Shown: positions 14,932-25,499 of the stretch, one piece after another
Layout: every line of letters starts with the position of its first letter
Position numbering within the stretch: position 1 is the stretch's first letter
IMG/VR virus record: IMGVR_UViG_3300010371_000033
Location: 1 to 64,000 of that record
Source of the DNA: a virus
Reading direction: 5' to 3' (one strand)
Length of the DNA: 64,000 bases
Translations under genes and position numbers: made by a program
The notes under the pieces: model-generated
What the model was told of the DNA's origin: nothing
What the model saw: only the letters and a program-made list of their open reading frames with translations
The model's database searches: none

Positions 14932-16575
14932 TTACATCTGTTGGGCTAGAGCTCTAATATCATTCAATGTTGGCACTATATTGGTATTGGTACCATCAAC
15001 TGCTAAAATAACCTTGATAGCGAACGCTTTGTAATTTACAAAAACTCCATTGCCGTTTGTATATTGAACAGCTTGAACAACACCATTTACGACTGGTTGA
15101 TATGCGGTCCCTGCGATGGTTGGCACTGCATTACCAAAAGTGAATTGGTATTCACGATAATCTTCAGTGTCTTTTGGATCAGAATAGATGCCGACATTAG
15201 AAATTTGAACCATCTGTGTCCAAGGCTCTGAATCAAAAGAGGTTGAATCTTCTGAATTCCAGATCTTAGAGTACACATAAACTTCTGTACCAGCAGGTTT
15301 GTAAGCATCAATCCAGATATTCATGGTTTCAGCGTCCATGCCTTCAGCCAGCACAACAGTTTCGCTTATGTATCTCGTCAAAGCAGCACCCAAGTCTCCA
15401 GATTCTCCAGCAGTGTTGGAATTGATCTGGTTGCTATACACTATCAAAGAATGTTCTTTGGTGTCAATGATAGGAGACAGATAATCAGAATTGGAAATCA
15501 TGTTCACACGCAATTGTGTTGAAGACGCATTTCCCAAGGAAGCCACTTCATTTGACTTGCTCAAAGCAAAATGAGTCGCGTCTGTAAATTGTTCTTCAGT
15601 CTGAATTGGGATCGTTCTCCAGGTTGAATCTAAGACAGGAGTGGTTCCATTGGGTTTGGTAGTACCCAAGAACTGATATGAAACACCTGTCATACTATCA
15701 GTTGGGCTACCAATTTTAGCAGTCAGGCCATCTGTTTGAATATCATAAACACTATTGATGGTAGAAATGGCTTGTAGAAATGCCCCATTCAAACTCTTCT
15801 CAACTGGTGCACGGACGATCTGGATAAGTTGGCCATTAGAGAAATTGCCTGTGCTGTTGTAACAATACAGAAGTCCATTGGTAAGATCGTATTTGTTGAT
15901 CTTAGCATAAATCAAGGTATTGGCTTGTGAATTTGCAGTCAGACCATAAACTTCATCACCTGCAACAATGTCAATAGGACCACTTAGGAAATTCGTATTC
16001 GCTAGAACAAAGATTTCTGTATTTCCTTTGACCAGTCCCGCATATGCTGTATTAGCAATGTTAAATTGTGCACGGTAGATAGTGTACTTCAGGTCCTCAT
16101 TAGGGATCTCGGCCCAGACGTTTGAGTTCTTAGCATAGTAGAGTGAACCACTTGCTGGGTTTGAAGCTACAACAGAACCTGAATTAATATCCACATCTCC
16201 AGCTGCTGCGGTCCAGATTTCATAATCAGGAGCAACACCCAAAGGTTTTACAACCATAGCATACGTGGTGTTAGATTGTAGAAATACCAATCTGTTGAAT
16301 GAGAACACAGTTTGGGCTGTGCCTGTGTTAGAAGCAACAACTGAACCTGCCGGAAGGGTGCACGTAGCACCCAACACCGGCTGCGAAACATCTGGTAAAC
16401 CTTTGCTGAGATTCACCAATTGCAATTGTACACCAAATGAAGAAGAAACCGCGCTGAAGAACAGCGCAATATCGCGAACATAAATTCCAGAGATGCCTGT
16501 TGGAGTTGTTACCGTAAAGGTCTGCGCGATAGAAGCGTTTGCGTAGTTTACAGATGTCTGATTCTGTGTGGCCAT
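14932..16575 (-). CDS. baseplate/fibre structural protein (547 aa)
   Basis: Beta-rich, no catalytic motif. The N-terminal half has a sugar-binding-like jelly-roll flavour (QTFTVTTPTGISGIYVRDIA, SNTTYAMVVKP). The C-terminal 200 residues (YISETVVLAEGMDAETMNIW, then YVYSKIWNSEDSTSFD and YKAFAIKVILAVDGTNTNIV) match, by memory of the family, structural proteins encoded beside the DUF4815 protein in T4-like cyanophages. It follows the 1831-aa protein by 12 bases. Probably part of the wedge periphery or fibre network. Confidence 0.75.
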   Translation of the reverse strand: MATQNQTSVNYANASIAQTFTVTTPTGISGIYVRDIALFFSAVSSSFGVQLQLVNLSKGLPDVSQPVLGATCTLPAGSVVASNTGTAQTVFSFNRLVFLQSNTTYAMVVKPLGVAPDYEIWTAAAGDVDINSGSVVASNPASGSLYYAKNSNVWAEIPNEDLKYTIYRAQFNIANTAYAGLVKGNTEIFVLANTNFLSGPIDIVAGDEVYGLTANSQANTLIYAKINKYDLTNGLLYCYNSTGNFSNGQLIQIVRAPVEKSLNGAFLQAISTINSVYDIQTDGLTAKIGSPTDSMTGVSYQFLGTTKPNGTTPVLDSTWRTIPIQTEEQFTDATHFALSKSNEVASLGNASSTQLRVNMISNSDYLSPIIDTKEHSLIVYSNQINSNTAGESGDLGAALTRYISETVVLAEGMDAETMNIWIDAYKPAGTEVYVYSKIWNSEDSTSFDSEPWTQMVQISNVGIYSDPKDTEDYREYQFTFGNAVPTIAGTAYQPVVNGVVQAVQYTNGNGVFVNYKAFAIKVILAVDGTNTNIVPTLNDIRALAQQM

Positions 16576-16587
16576 TTATATCTCTCT

Positions 16588-19500
16588 TTACTCTTTCTTA
16601 ATGGTGACTCTGCCATTAGTCGTGTTATGAACAGAAACATAGAAGTCTTTCTGTTCACCAGCCCAGTAGCACAAATCTTGGCCAGATATTGAAATTCTGT
16701 TCACTGTTCTTTCTTGAACAGGTTCTACTTTCATAATAGTATCCCAGAACACATATGGGGTCTTTCCTATTTGTCTTGAATCCATTACAGGCAATTGTTT
16801 GCCTAATGAATTCTCTGGTAGGAATCTCTCGAAATCACGTCCTTCGAGAGGAGTAGATGAAGAAATCACGACTGTGGCGCCACAAGCCATATGTAGTCTG
16901 AAACATGGTTGCAAACTTTGGTAAGCGCGACTGATGCGACGAGACAATACATTTAGATCCTTATGCCTACACGCTGAAATCAAATCATCCTTAGCATATT
17001 CACCAATTAGTTTGTTATCAAGTGGAGTGTAGGATTGCACATCAGCGCATCCACCGCCACCACCCATTGGTCGAGTTGGTTGTATCTGTGTGATAGCATT
17101 CATTGTCATCTGCATACTTACATTAGCCAGTGATGTGTTACCAGAAACATATGTAGCAGTCACTCTGTAAGTTGAAGTGGTGTTTGAAGCGCCATTCTGC
17201 AAGAAAGCCCAGAATTGGTTGTTGCTTGGCGGATTCCACTTGCTGTTAAATATTGTGTTTGAACCTGAAATTGGTGTGATAGCCCAATTCCAATATGCGC
17301 CAGGAACTGTGTTAGAGCTCGTTGCTTGGAACACAATACCAAATCCGGCTGCGCAAGTCACATTATCAGATACGATGTCTCTCAATTGTGAATTCCACAC
17401 GTTACCAGCTGGTGGTGGCATTCCTGTCACTTCTAGATAAGCAGTGATTTGAGGGACCACATTTGGAGAAGGTGGTGGGAGAGCAGGAACCAATCTGCTC
17501 AACTTATAAGACTGAACAGTAGATGAAGTCAAGCCAGAAGAGTCTTTCGTAGTCAATGTCACGTTAACTTGTTGTGTATTGGTCAACATGTTAGAATATG
17601 TATGACTTACAGATTGTCCTGGAGTTGTAATGACCTGTGTTGAACCATCACCAAAATTCCAAGTCCACTGGCTGATAGGATTGCTACCAGCTGCTGAAGT
17701 GTCAATGAAATTCAATGTTGGGAATGTAGGGGTTACAGTGGTAAGTGACGCAGTTCCAGAAGTCAATTTGAAAGCTGCTGTTGGAGCAGTGTTCGCTCTA
17801 ACAGGCACAGTTGTTGGTGGTGGTAATGATGGAGGAGGAGCTGGTGGTGGCACTCTGTAAACTACATCAGCAATAAACACAGCAGCCGCTCCAGAAACAG
17901 GAGCGTCTGTAACCGCATCAATTGATGAATCCAATACAGTTACAACATGTTGACCACCCATGAAGTAGTTGGCTGGTATGCTCAATTTGGCATACAAGTT
18001 ACCACGTGAATCGGATTGCAGAGCATTTCCCCAAGTTCCTGATCTTGTTACTAGACTATCATCAGATGTGTTACCAGAAGCGTTATATGTACCAGGAGCT
18101 GCCCACTGGTTTGCAAGAACACTGTCAATGTATATATTGTATTGTGTATATGGTTTCAAACCACTCGTGACAATGGCCAATTGTCTGGTTGAAATATAAG
18201 ACTGTACAGAGACATTGATATAAGTGGCATCATTCAAAGAATAACTGTTTGGATTGTTTTCATTACCACTTAGAATTGTAGCACTGCGCAATGAATTGGA
18301 TTCGCTGTTGGAAGCAGCAGCCAATGAAGTCTGAACAGATTGTCTCCACCAACCAAAGGTCATTGTTAATGGTGGACCTGCCATCTCAGCCAACGCCATT
18401 GTTGCTGGTGATCCATCAGAAGATATAGATGCTGCTGGTGCAAATGCTTCTACTTCAGACCAGAAATCAGGATACACACGCATACTACCAGCGAAGGTTG
18501 GTGGCATACCAGACAAGAATCTTTCATCTGTTGCATAACCTTGGGTAATATGTGGAACAGAATTATAAGCAATTGACAATGAGTCGCCAGTCTGTTGAAT
18601 GTTTTGAGAGTCTGCACCACTGTATTGCAACTCAACGAACCAAGGATAAATCAATGGACGTGCATAACTGTTCTGAGCGTCGATAGCAATCTGATATTGT
18701 GGAAGATCAGTCCTACCAAAAGCATGGCTGGACATTGGATCAACGAAAATACCATTCTTGAATTGTTCTTGACCATTACCATTGATTGTGCTGGTTGAAG
18801 CTGCAGCATTCTCGAGGGTATTCAATGTTACATAGTATTCAAGCTGTGATATACGCTGGTCTAATGAAGAAATATCATTCATCGTATAACGACGATGGCT
18901 CTGTAAAGATACCGCCATATCATAAGTTGCAGGAGCATTTGGAAACTCCTGTTGTTCATTAGAAGGCAAAGAAGGATATGGTGGTACTGTGATGCTAGCA
19001 ATGGCCAAATTTGTATTCGCGTCATAAGTAGATAGACGTGGATTCAAGGATGGCACACCTTCAGCAATATTAAATGAACCTGAAGAACTTAACAACAACA
19101 AGTCCTTTCGTCCTACATAATGTGTTGCGTTACAAATGAAGTTTCCAGATGGGAAAGGAGTTTGTCCTGTTGTTCTGGCATCAAACGTGTTAGAGTCAGT
19201 AGGATTCAAAGTGGCATTTGACAGAGAGTTACCAATGTTAGCTGTTGCTGTCTTGTAAGGACGGAAATCAACACAATCTCTCAAATTGTAGGAAGTCTGT
19301 TGTGAAATTGAGAAGAAGGTGGGAATTTCTGCAGTCTTGATCGACGCAAGTGTATTGGCTGAAACCGTGTCATCCACAGGATAACTATCAATGCTGAAGA
19401 AGCCAGACCCTGTTGTGTTGTTAGGAGTGAAATGATCAACCATCACAACCATCAACTGGTTGGCATAAGCAGCTACATTCGCAGTTGGAGATAGACTCAA

Positions 19501-22083
19501 GGAACCCAATTCATAATATCCATCACGTTCTCCATTATCAACAATAAAATCATTGATATGGTTAATGGAAAGATCAGGTGAAGAGTTGGTAATCGCGTAT
19601 ACTGCTGTGACATTCAAAATATCTGGCAATCCGAGACACCAAGGACCAATGTCCAAACCTGTGTTGGCTGGCTGAATTAATACAGTGGTGGAGCGATTGA
19701 TTTGTTTTGCTGTCTGTGTAGCACCTGCACGCAAAGCATAGAACTCCATTACAACGTTAGCTGTGCCAGTGTAATTCAGTCCTACATTTGCAAAGCCTGC
19801 CGTGGTATTGCTGAACGTGACTGTACGAGTCGCGCCATCAAGAGGAATTGTTCTTCCTTGTTGTTCAATACGCCAGATCTTAGCTGAAGCATTTGCAACA
19901 GTGCAAGTGGTTTGAAGAGCAGTAGAGTTGACTACAGATTGCACTAACCACGAACCACTGTTGGTTCCCACCACATCCCCAGGATAGAACACAGAGTTGC
20001 CAATAGCTGGGGACGAACATGTTATCAAACCATTGGCAGAAGTTACAGCATTGTTTGCAATGACAGCGCTTGCTGTATTAGACACAACAGTTAGAGTAAT
20101 ATATTGTAGTTCCGCTTGTGTTGCTGAACCCACGCCAAATCCTAGTTGTTCTCCAGAAACAGGTACAGAGAAGGCAACTTTACCTGTTGTATCCATTGAG
20201 GTAGGAACAGAAGCCATGAAATAATAATTGGTGTCAGAAGCACCATTTGCATTTACCAAACTCTTGGTTGCACTTGATCCCAATGAAAAAACCAATGGTG
20301 TGTAAGCAGAATCAACTAGAGTTGCATTTACAGTTGAAATATCAGCAAATGCGTTATTGCCTGATGATGTATAAACTAGACTCTTAACAGCAGGGAATCC
20401 AGTGTTAGATGACATGGATATATCAAACAGATAAGCATTAGAAATACTGTTTGGTTGTCCTTGAAGAGACTGGACAGGCAACAATTCCCTTAGAATAGCA
20501 GTGCCAATCTGATTACCTGTTGGTGCAGTTAAAGAGTTCTTTCCTGTTGACACGGCATGTTGAGCAGTGTCATACAATAGAATTTCAGTGTCTCTTGGGA
20601 AGTAACCAACTAATTCATCAACTGTTAGATAGTTACCATAGGAAGTTGTTACCACTATGCTGTTAGAAGAAGTTGTATCTGTACCACGACGTTCTACAAC
20701 ATCCAAACTTGACAGCATCTGAATGCGTTCACCTTCTACATACGCCAATCCTGGCTGCACTGTCAAAAGAACACTGTTTGCATCAGCAGGATTGGTATTT
20801 GAAGACACCAAGAATGGCTGTATAATGAAGTGGCCTGCTTCCTCATAAGTGCGCTCAGCAAGCGCATCACCCAATGTGCTGTATTGTGGATCAGTCTTTT
20901 GAAAGACCGCACCAGTGTTAGAAAATTGCACGATTGGAAAGAAAGTGCTGTTAGATGAAAGCGAAGAAGTCGTTACAGAAACAAGATTGGCTGTCAACTT
21001 CAAGCGATATGCACCAGGAGCATTATAATTTGGATAACCAAGCGCATTATCAGTCAATGATGGATCAATGTCTTCAGTGATGATAGAGGCTGATGTTACA
21101 AATCCTAATGAATAATTAGCTGGAGTTGCTGTATTAGGATTAACAACAATGGTTTGTGGATCAACATTTACAAAGAATCCAGACTGATAGACCACACCTT
21201 CAGAAATATAAGCGCCATATGAATAACCACTTGCGTCTGTATTGGTAAAAGCTGCATTAGTTGTAAGAACACCATTCGCTGGAGCTGAAATATAAGGATC
21301 AGAACCAGAGCACAACATGTTGATTGACCCAATCAATGCACCAGTATCATATACAAAGCTGTTGATGCCTGTGTTGGTTGCAGGAGTGTTCAGCAATATC
21401 AAAGATTGTCCAGTCTCGAAGAAGTCCTGAATATTATTTACAACGATAGTCTGTGCAGCAGTATTTACAGCTACAATCACACCTGTTGCTAGAACATTCG
21501 CTGTGTTGCCAGTCTGAACGCATTGTACAACAGAACCAATAGAACCAATGAATCCAGTCACAGATGAGTTACATGTTAAAACGATGTCTTCGACATAAGA
21601 AGTGTTAGAACTGTAAACATTAAGATATTCACCAGGAATAAATTTGGTGTTACCTGTTGAACCAGGAGCCGTGTAACGAACAAAGAATTTACCAGGATTT
21701 TGTGAAGCGAAACCTGCCTGTGTTGAAACCAAATAAGCTTGAACACCAGAAGTGTTACCAACAACTACAGCGCCTGTTAGCAGAGGATCATTCTGCGCCA
21801 ATGAAGAATTGTTTACAAAATGGTCAGCTAGAGCAACCCACTCAAGGTTAGGGATATATTCAATTGAGCACCCTTCAACCACACTGCCATTCTTATATAC
21901 TGTAGAAGCAAACTCGCTGATCTGATTTTGAATTTGTTGCTGTAGATTATTAACTTCACGGGTTTGAACAGCAACTCCAGGACGGAACAAAATCTGGTAA
22001 TAATTCTTGGTCGCATCAAAGTCAGCAAAGAAAGGCGCTGCTGCTAATAGATTGGAAATTGTTGGGTCAAAATTAGATGGCAT
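16588..22083 (-). CDS. DUF4815-like structural protein with PKD domain and Hint-like C-terminus (1831 aa)
   Basis: The N-terminus (FDATKNYYQILFRPGVAVQT, REVNNLQQQIQNQISEFAST) is the DUF4815 type found in T4-like baseplate/fibre proteins. After a long beta region comes a Pro-rich linker (PPPAPPPSLPPPTT, about 1412-1425), a PKD domain with WTWNFGDGS (about 1430-1530), further strands, and a Gly5 tract. A Cys at about 1679 then opens a 153-aa domain with GATVVISSSTPLEG, KVEPVQERTVNRIS and a terminal VHNTTNG (His1819-Asn1820-Thr1821). This order matches Hint (intein/hedgehog) domains, which cut or splice themselves. The block-B His is missing, so activity is uncertain. Confidence 0.82.
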   Translation of the reverse strand: MPSNFDPTISNLLAAAPFFADFDATKNYYQILFRPGVAVQTREVNNLQQQIQNQISEFASTVYKNGSVVEGCSIEYIPNLEWVALADHFVNNSSLAQNDPLLTGAVVVGNTSGVQAYLVSTQAGFASQNPGKFFVRYTAPGSTGNTKFIPGEYLNVYSSNTSYVEDIVLTCNSSVTGFIGSIGSVVQCVQTGNTANVLATGVIVAVNTAAQTIVVNNIQDFFETGQSLILLNTPATNTGINSFVYDTGALIGSINMLCSGSDPYISAPANGVLTTNAAFTNTDASGYSYGAYISEGVVYQSGFFVNVDPQTIVVNPNTATPANYSLGFVTSASIITEDIDPSLTDNALGYPNYNAPGAYRLKLTANLVSVTTSSLSSNSTFFPIVQFSNTGAVFQKTDPQYSTLGDALAERTYEEAGHFIIQPFLVSSNTNPADANSVLLTVQPGLAYVEGERIQMLSSLDVVERRGTDTTSSNSIVVTTSYGNYLTVDELVGYFPRDTEILLYDTAQHAVSTGKNSLTAPTGNQIGTAILRELLPVQSLQGQPNSISNAYLFDISMSSNTGFPAVKSLVYTSSGNNAFADISTVNATLVDSAYTPLVFSLGSSATKSLVNANGASDTNYYFMASVPTSMDTTGKVAFSVPVSGEQLGFGVGSATQAELQYITLTVVSNTASAVIANNAVTSANGLITCSSPAIGNSVFYPGDVVGTNSGSWLVQSVVNSTALQTTCTVANASAKIWRIEQQGRTIPLDGATRTVTFSNTTAGFANVGLNYTGTANVVMEFYALRAGATQTAKQINRSTTVLIQPANTGLDIGPWCLGLPDILNVTAVYAITNSSPDLSINHINDFIVDNGERDGYYELGSLSLSPTANVAAYANQLMVVMVDHFTPNNTTGSGFFSIDSYPVDDTVSANTLASIKTAEIPTFFSISQQTSYNLRDCVDFRPYKTATANIGNSLSNATLNPTDSNTFDARTTGQTPFPSGNFICNATHYVGRKDLLLLSSSGSFNIAEGVPSLNPRLSTYDANTNLAIASITVPPYPSLPSNEQQEFPNAPATYDMAVSLQSHRRYTMNDISSLDQRISQLEYYVTLNTLENAAASTSTINGNGQEQFKNGIFVDPMSSHAFGRTDLPQYQIAIDAQNSYARPLIYPWFVELQYSGADSQNIQQTGDSLSIAYNSVPHITQGYATDERFLSGMPPTFAGSMRVYPDFWSEVEAFAPAASISSDGSPATMALAEMAGPPLTMTFGWWRQSVQTSLAAASNSESNSLRSATILSGNENNPNSYSLNDATYINVSVQSYISTRQLAIVTSGLKPYTQYNIYIDSVLANQWAAPGTYNASGNTSDDSLVTRSGTWGNALQSDSRGNLYAKLSIPANYFMGGQHVVTVLDSSIDAVTDAPVSGAAAVFIADVVYRVPPPAPPPSLPPPTTVPVRANTAPTAAFKLTSGTASLTTVTPTFPTLNFIDTSAAGSNPISQWTWNFGDGSTQVITTPGQSVSHTYSNMLTNTQQVNVTLTTKDSSGLTSSTVQSYKLSRLVPALPPPSPNVVPQITAYLEVTGMPPPAGNVWNSQLRDIVSDNVTCAAGFGIVFQATSSNTVPGAYWNWAITPISGSNTIFNSKWNPPSNNQFWAFLQNGASNTTSTYRVTATYVSGNTSLANVSMQMTMNAITQIQPTRPMGGGGGCADVQSYTPLDNKLIGEYAKDDLISACRHKDLNVLSRRISRAYQSLQPCFRLHMACGATVVISSSTPLEGRDFERFLPENSLGKQLPVMDSRQIGKTPYVFWDTIMKVEPVQERTVNRISISGQDLCYWAGEQKDFYVSVHNTTNGRVTIKKE

Positions 22084-22084
22084 T

Positions 22085-23866
22085 TTATGGACTCAAGAAA
22101 ACATGAATGGTATCTGAAGGAGAAACCGGATTGTGTAAGACAGGTGTAAAATTGCTAAGGTAGATTATTTCACCACTGTAGGGTTCAAGACTTGGCGCTC
22201 CTGTTATGGTATTTAGTGTCAGTTTCGCGCCCGAAGACAAACCAGTCAATACTTCACCGACTTGAATGTTTCCTTCCCAACCTGTTACATCAACAGTCAG
22301 AGCTGAAGCATTAGCAGCTGCTACAACTACAATTCCGTTTTCAGCTGATCCTTGAAGTATCTCACCAGTCTGGAAGAAAACACCACCGTCAGAAACAAAT
22401 TTCATGGACACACGTTGATTGAATGAAATGTGTGTGTAAGGATTGTTGTTCTGATAGAAAGTAGGATTTTTTAATATACCAGCAGACCTGTAAGTAAAAT
22501 TGACATTAGCTTCACCCAAACCGAAATTAGAGTCAGTATTGGATAAAATAGCTGTTATGCCGATGGTGTTAGCGAACAATTCTGACGCAACATTAGAACC
22601 ATGTCCGCCAGCAGGACTGATAATCGCTCTCAAGGAAGCGTTGGCACCAAACACACTTGGAGTCTTAATTAAAGCAGTCGCAAAATGGTATCCGGAACCA
22701 GGATTCAAAATAATCACATCAGAAACACCACCATTGGTGTTAGCAACTGTTGCATATGCACTGAAATCTGTTCCATCTCCAAGAACCTGCACAGCAGGTC
22801 CTATCTGATACTGATAACCAGCATTGATTTGGTTTGCAGTAAATGAGCCAGCTACTGTGATTTGTTGATATGGACCAGCAGATACAGAACTCAGGATAGA
22901 GAAATTATTTACTATGCCGCCTGCTCCCCAAACTGTTAGATAGCATCCTTGATAATAGTTTACATAAGGACTAGGTTGGGCAGACAGGTAAATGCTTCCT
23001 GCTCCATTCGCTCCTGTTGAAACAATCACACCACTAGATGTGGGATAATTTGAACCAGAGCTTGCGACATCTACACTGTATATGGCTCCATCCACAGCAT
23101 TGTTAGAAGTATTGGCTTCCTGATACACAGGAATCATTGAGGTTGTTGAATAAGGTTGTGTTGGTGGCAATGTGTACAGATACATCCATTGGTAACCATC
23201 TGACAACACAGGTGGGAATGCTTCTGATGAATTAACAGTAGGTTGCACTGTGCTAGGCATTCCTTGCGCGTTATTCAAACATTTGTAGACAACACCAGAG
23301 CTATTCACGACAAAAAATGATTCATTAGACAAATCAGGATCTTGGTCATCATACTTTGCATAGACGGTATTGCTGGTCCATCTATTCAGAGGAACCATCA
23401 TCATAAAAGTATTCGGACCAAGTTTCTCACCCATCATCATCTGTTGATAAGGAACATAGAATGTGCCATTAACAGACGTGTTTACAGCGTCTGGAGTTGG
23501 ATCATTCACGAAAGGTTCAGAACGTCCAACAAACATATAGTAAGAGTCAGCATCAATAATAGAAACAAGATTAGCACCTGTACCAGTGTTACCAGCAACA
23601 GAAAGAGAAGGTGCTATGCTATACAATCCGCTGGTGGTAACATTCGCTTCTGTTATCACACCATTGGGATCAGTCATCACAGTGGCAATTGCATCAGGTG
23701 TTAACACTGGATCATTAGGATCACGGGTGAAAACAATATTGGTGCCATTAGAATAAGCAGTGCCACCATTTTCAATCTGAACAATGGAAATGGGTCCCTG
23801 CATAGAAGCAAGCACATCAGTATTAAAAATTTGGGAGAATCCTGAGAGAATTACATTCTGTGCCAT
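22085..23866 (-). CDS. 8: baseplate wedge protein gp8-like (593 aa)
   Basis: Start taken at MAQNVILSGFSQIFNTDV, which overlaps the stop of the upstream gene; an extra 22 codons upstream lie inside that gene. The early segment YYMFVGRSEPFVNDPTPDAV and the later NESFFVVNSSGVVYKCLNNA, GMPSTVQPTVN, SDGYQWMYLYTL are the signature of the gp8 family in T4-like phages. In T4, gp8 is a dimer in the baseplate wedge contacting gp6, gp7 and gp10. The C-terminal half is extra beta material. Two bases separate it from the next gene. Confidence 0.82.
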   Translation of the reverse strand: MAQNVILSGFSQIFNTDVLASMQGPISIVQIENGGTAYSNGTNIVFTRDPNDPVLTPDAIATVMTDPNGVITEANVTTSGLYSIAPSLSVAGNTGTGANLVSIIDADSYYMFVGRSEPFVNDPTPDAVNTSVNGTFYVPYQQMMMGEKLGPNTFMMMVPLNRWTSNTVYAKYDDQDPDLSNESFFVVNSSGVVYKCLNNAQGMPSTVQPTVNSSEAFPPVLSDGYQWMYLYTLPPTQPYSTTSMIPVYQEANTSNNAVDGAIYSVDVASSGSNYPTSSGVIVSTGANGAGSIYLSAQPSPYVNYYQGCYLTVWGAGGIVNNFSILSSVSAGPYQQITVAGSFTANQINAGYQYQIGPAVQVLGDGTDFSAYATVANTNGGVSDVIILNPGSGYHFATALIKTPSVFGANASLRAIISPAGGHGSNVASELFANTIGITAILSNTDSNFGLGEANVNFTYRSAGILKNPTFYQNNNPYTHISFNQRVSMKFVSDGGVFFQTGEILQGSAENGIVVVAAANASALTVDVTGWEGNIQVGEVLTGLSSGAKLTLNTITGAPSLEPYSGEIIYLSNFTPVLHNPVSPSDTIHVFLSP

Positions 23867-23867
23867 G

Positions 23868-25499
23868 TTATGAAACCTGTATGCTGGACTGCCATCCAAA
23901 TGATGATGATTGGCGTTGTACCATTCTACCAAACATCTGCGTTCCTGCTACATGCCAACCATTCTTAACAATGCTAGCATATTGATCTGGTGATAATGAA
24001 GATTGAATCTCGTAACTATAATTCTGATAATAATATGAATCCTGCAGATATTTATCATAGTCTAGAAAACCCTGGGTGTTCTTCCACTTACCATATCCAT
24101 AGCCAACTCCAACAATCTGTGCAATACCATTTGCAAATATACCCTTGTTGTTTGCGCTGAATAATCCAAGATGTTCTCTAGACACAAATCCTATTCCAGA
24201 CTGTTTCACAACAACATTGGCAATGGCTCCAGAACCAAATGCAGCGAAACCAACAATGTTAGCATCTGTTCCATCCAGAACACCATTCAGATCTAGCAAA
24301 TGCAAGGAAGCAATCACTGGATTATTTACTGTGGCGGTTATCTGTGAAGTGTATCCAGCACCAGGGTTGACTGAAGTTAAAAGCTCTATGGTGCCGACTT
24401 CAATAGTCTTTATGTTAAGTGCTACTTCTAGGGGTGTGCTGATATTGGCAGAAGGGTCCTCAGGAAAGCCATATGATGTTGCATGCAAGACAGTGTTGGT
24501 GTAAGGATAAATGAAATCATTACTGCATGTTACATTGAAAGTATTAGACAATGAACCAATTTGAAATGTCGCTCCTGAACCAGGATCTGTATTAGACTGT
24601 GTGATAGTTATGCTCTGATCTGTGAAACCAATTGAATCAGTGGTGGTATTAACATATCCAACGCCACCATCAACGATCTGAAAATTCACAACACCATTCT
24701 TAGGCTCAACTGCTGACACAACACCCACAGCATTAATTGCTGGATTGGTTTCTGTTGTAGCAAGGAAGACGTTTAGATTATCACCAATATCAAAATCTAG
24801 ACCACCTTGATAGACTAACACTCCACCTAGAGATCCTACTATGTAAGGTGTATTCAATGAATCCATCAGCATACTGCTAAATTTGATAGCTTCATTGGGA
24901 ATGAATGTTCCTGATATATTGCTAACATATAGAAGATAAGAACTCTTGCTCTTTGAGAGCATCCTTCTTTCAAACCGATACACATAAGCAGTTGCACCAG
25001 ATTGTGCTCCAGTTACTATGCTTCCTTCAGTTTTCACCAATACAGGACTGTAAGACACTTCTATGTAATTCTCTTCATTCCAAATACCATCTGATGTTTT
25101 GAAAAGATCATTGCCTGGTCTATACACATCAACATCTTCGCCATAAAGAGCATTAAACAAATATTTTATGCCTTGGGTTGAACCTTTCATCCCGATGATT
25201 TGTTTGATGTTCTTAACCAGTGATCTTACATCAGCATCAGAGAAATTGGCAAGAGGTATACCCTGTAGATATTTGGTTTCAAAGTGAGACAGATATTGAG
25301 GCAGAGTGGTGTCAATGTCTCTGTTAAGCATTAATGCTTGAGACTTTGCGTCAATGTTACCTTCTAATCCAAGCCATGTGTAATAGGCCTGAAGGAAGGC
25401 AATGAACAAAGGACCATTCTGTCTATAGATAGAAGGTAATTGTTGAGGAATATATGGAGCTTGATTTGTTTCTAGTGAAAATATATCAGGCGTTGACAT
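23868..25499 (-). CDS. 7: baseplate wedge protein gp7-like (543 aa)
   Basis: N-terminal helices QQLPSIYRQNGPLFIAFLQA and the segment GMKGSTQGIKYLFNALYGED, followed by VYRPGNDLFKTSDGIWNEEN, are those of the shortened gp7 versions found in T4-like phages outside enterobacteria. The rest is beta-rich with Gly/Asn turns. T4 gp7 is 1032 aa, so this is about half. The position between gene 6 and gene 8 fits. It overlaps gene 6 by 14 bases. The symbol is based on position and the N-terminal pattern. Confidence 0.75.
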   Translation of the reverse strand: MSTPDIFSLETNQAPYIPQQLPSIYRQNGPLFIAFLQAYYTWLGLEGNIDAKSQALMLNRDIDTTLPQYLSHFETKYLQGIPLANFSDADVRSLVKNIKQIIGMKGSTQGIKYLFNALYGEDVDVYRPGNDLFKTSDGIWNEENYIEVSYSPVLVKTEGSIVTGAQSGATAYVYRFERRMLSKSKSSYLLYVSNISGTFIPNEAIKFSSMLMDSLNTPYIVGSLGGVLVYQGGLDFDIGDNLNVFLATTETNPAINAVGVVSAVEPKNGVVNFQIVDGGVGYVNTTTDSIGFTDQSITITQSNTDPGSGATFQIGSLSNTFNVTCSNDFIYPYTNTVLHATSYGFPEDPSANISTPLEVALNIKTIEVGTIELLTSVNPGAGYTSQITATVNNPVIASLHLLDLNGVLDGTDANIVGFAAFGSGAIANVVVKQSGIGFVSREHLGLFSANNKGIFANGIAQIVGVGYGYGKWKNTQGFLDYDKYLQDSYYYQNYSYEIQSSLSPDQYASIVKNGWHVAGTQMFGRMVQRQSSSFGWQSSIQVS

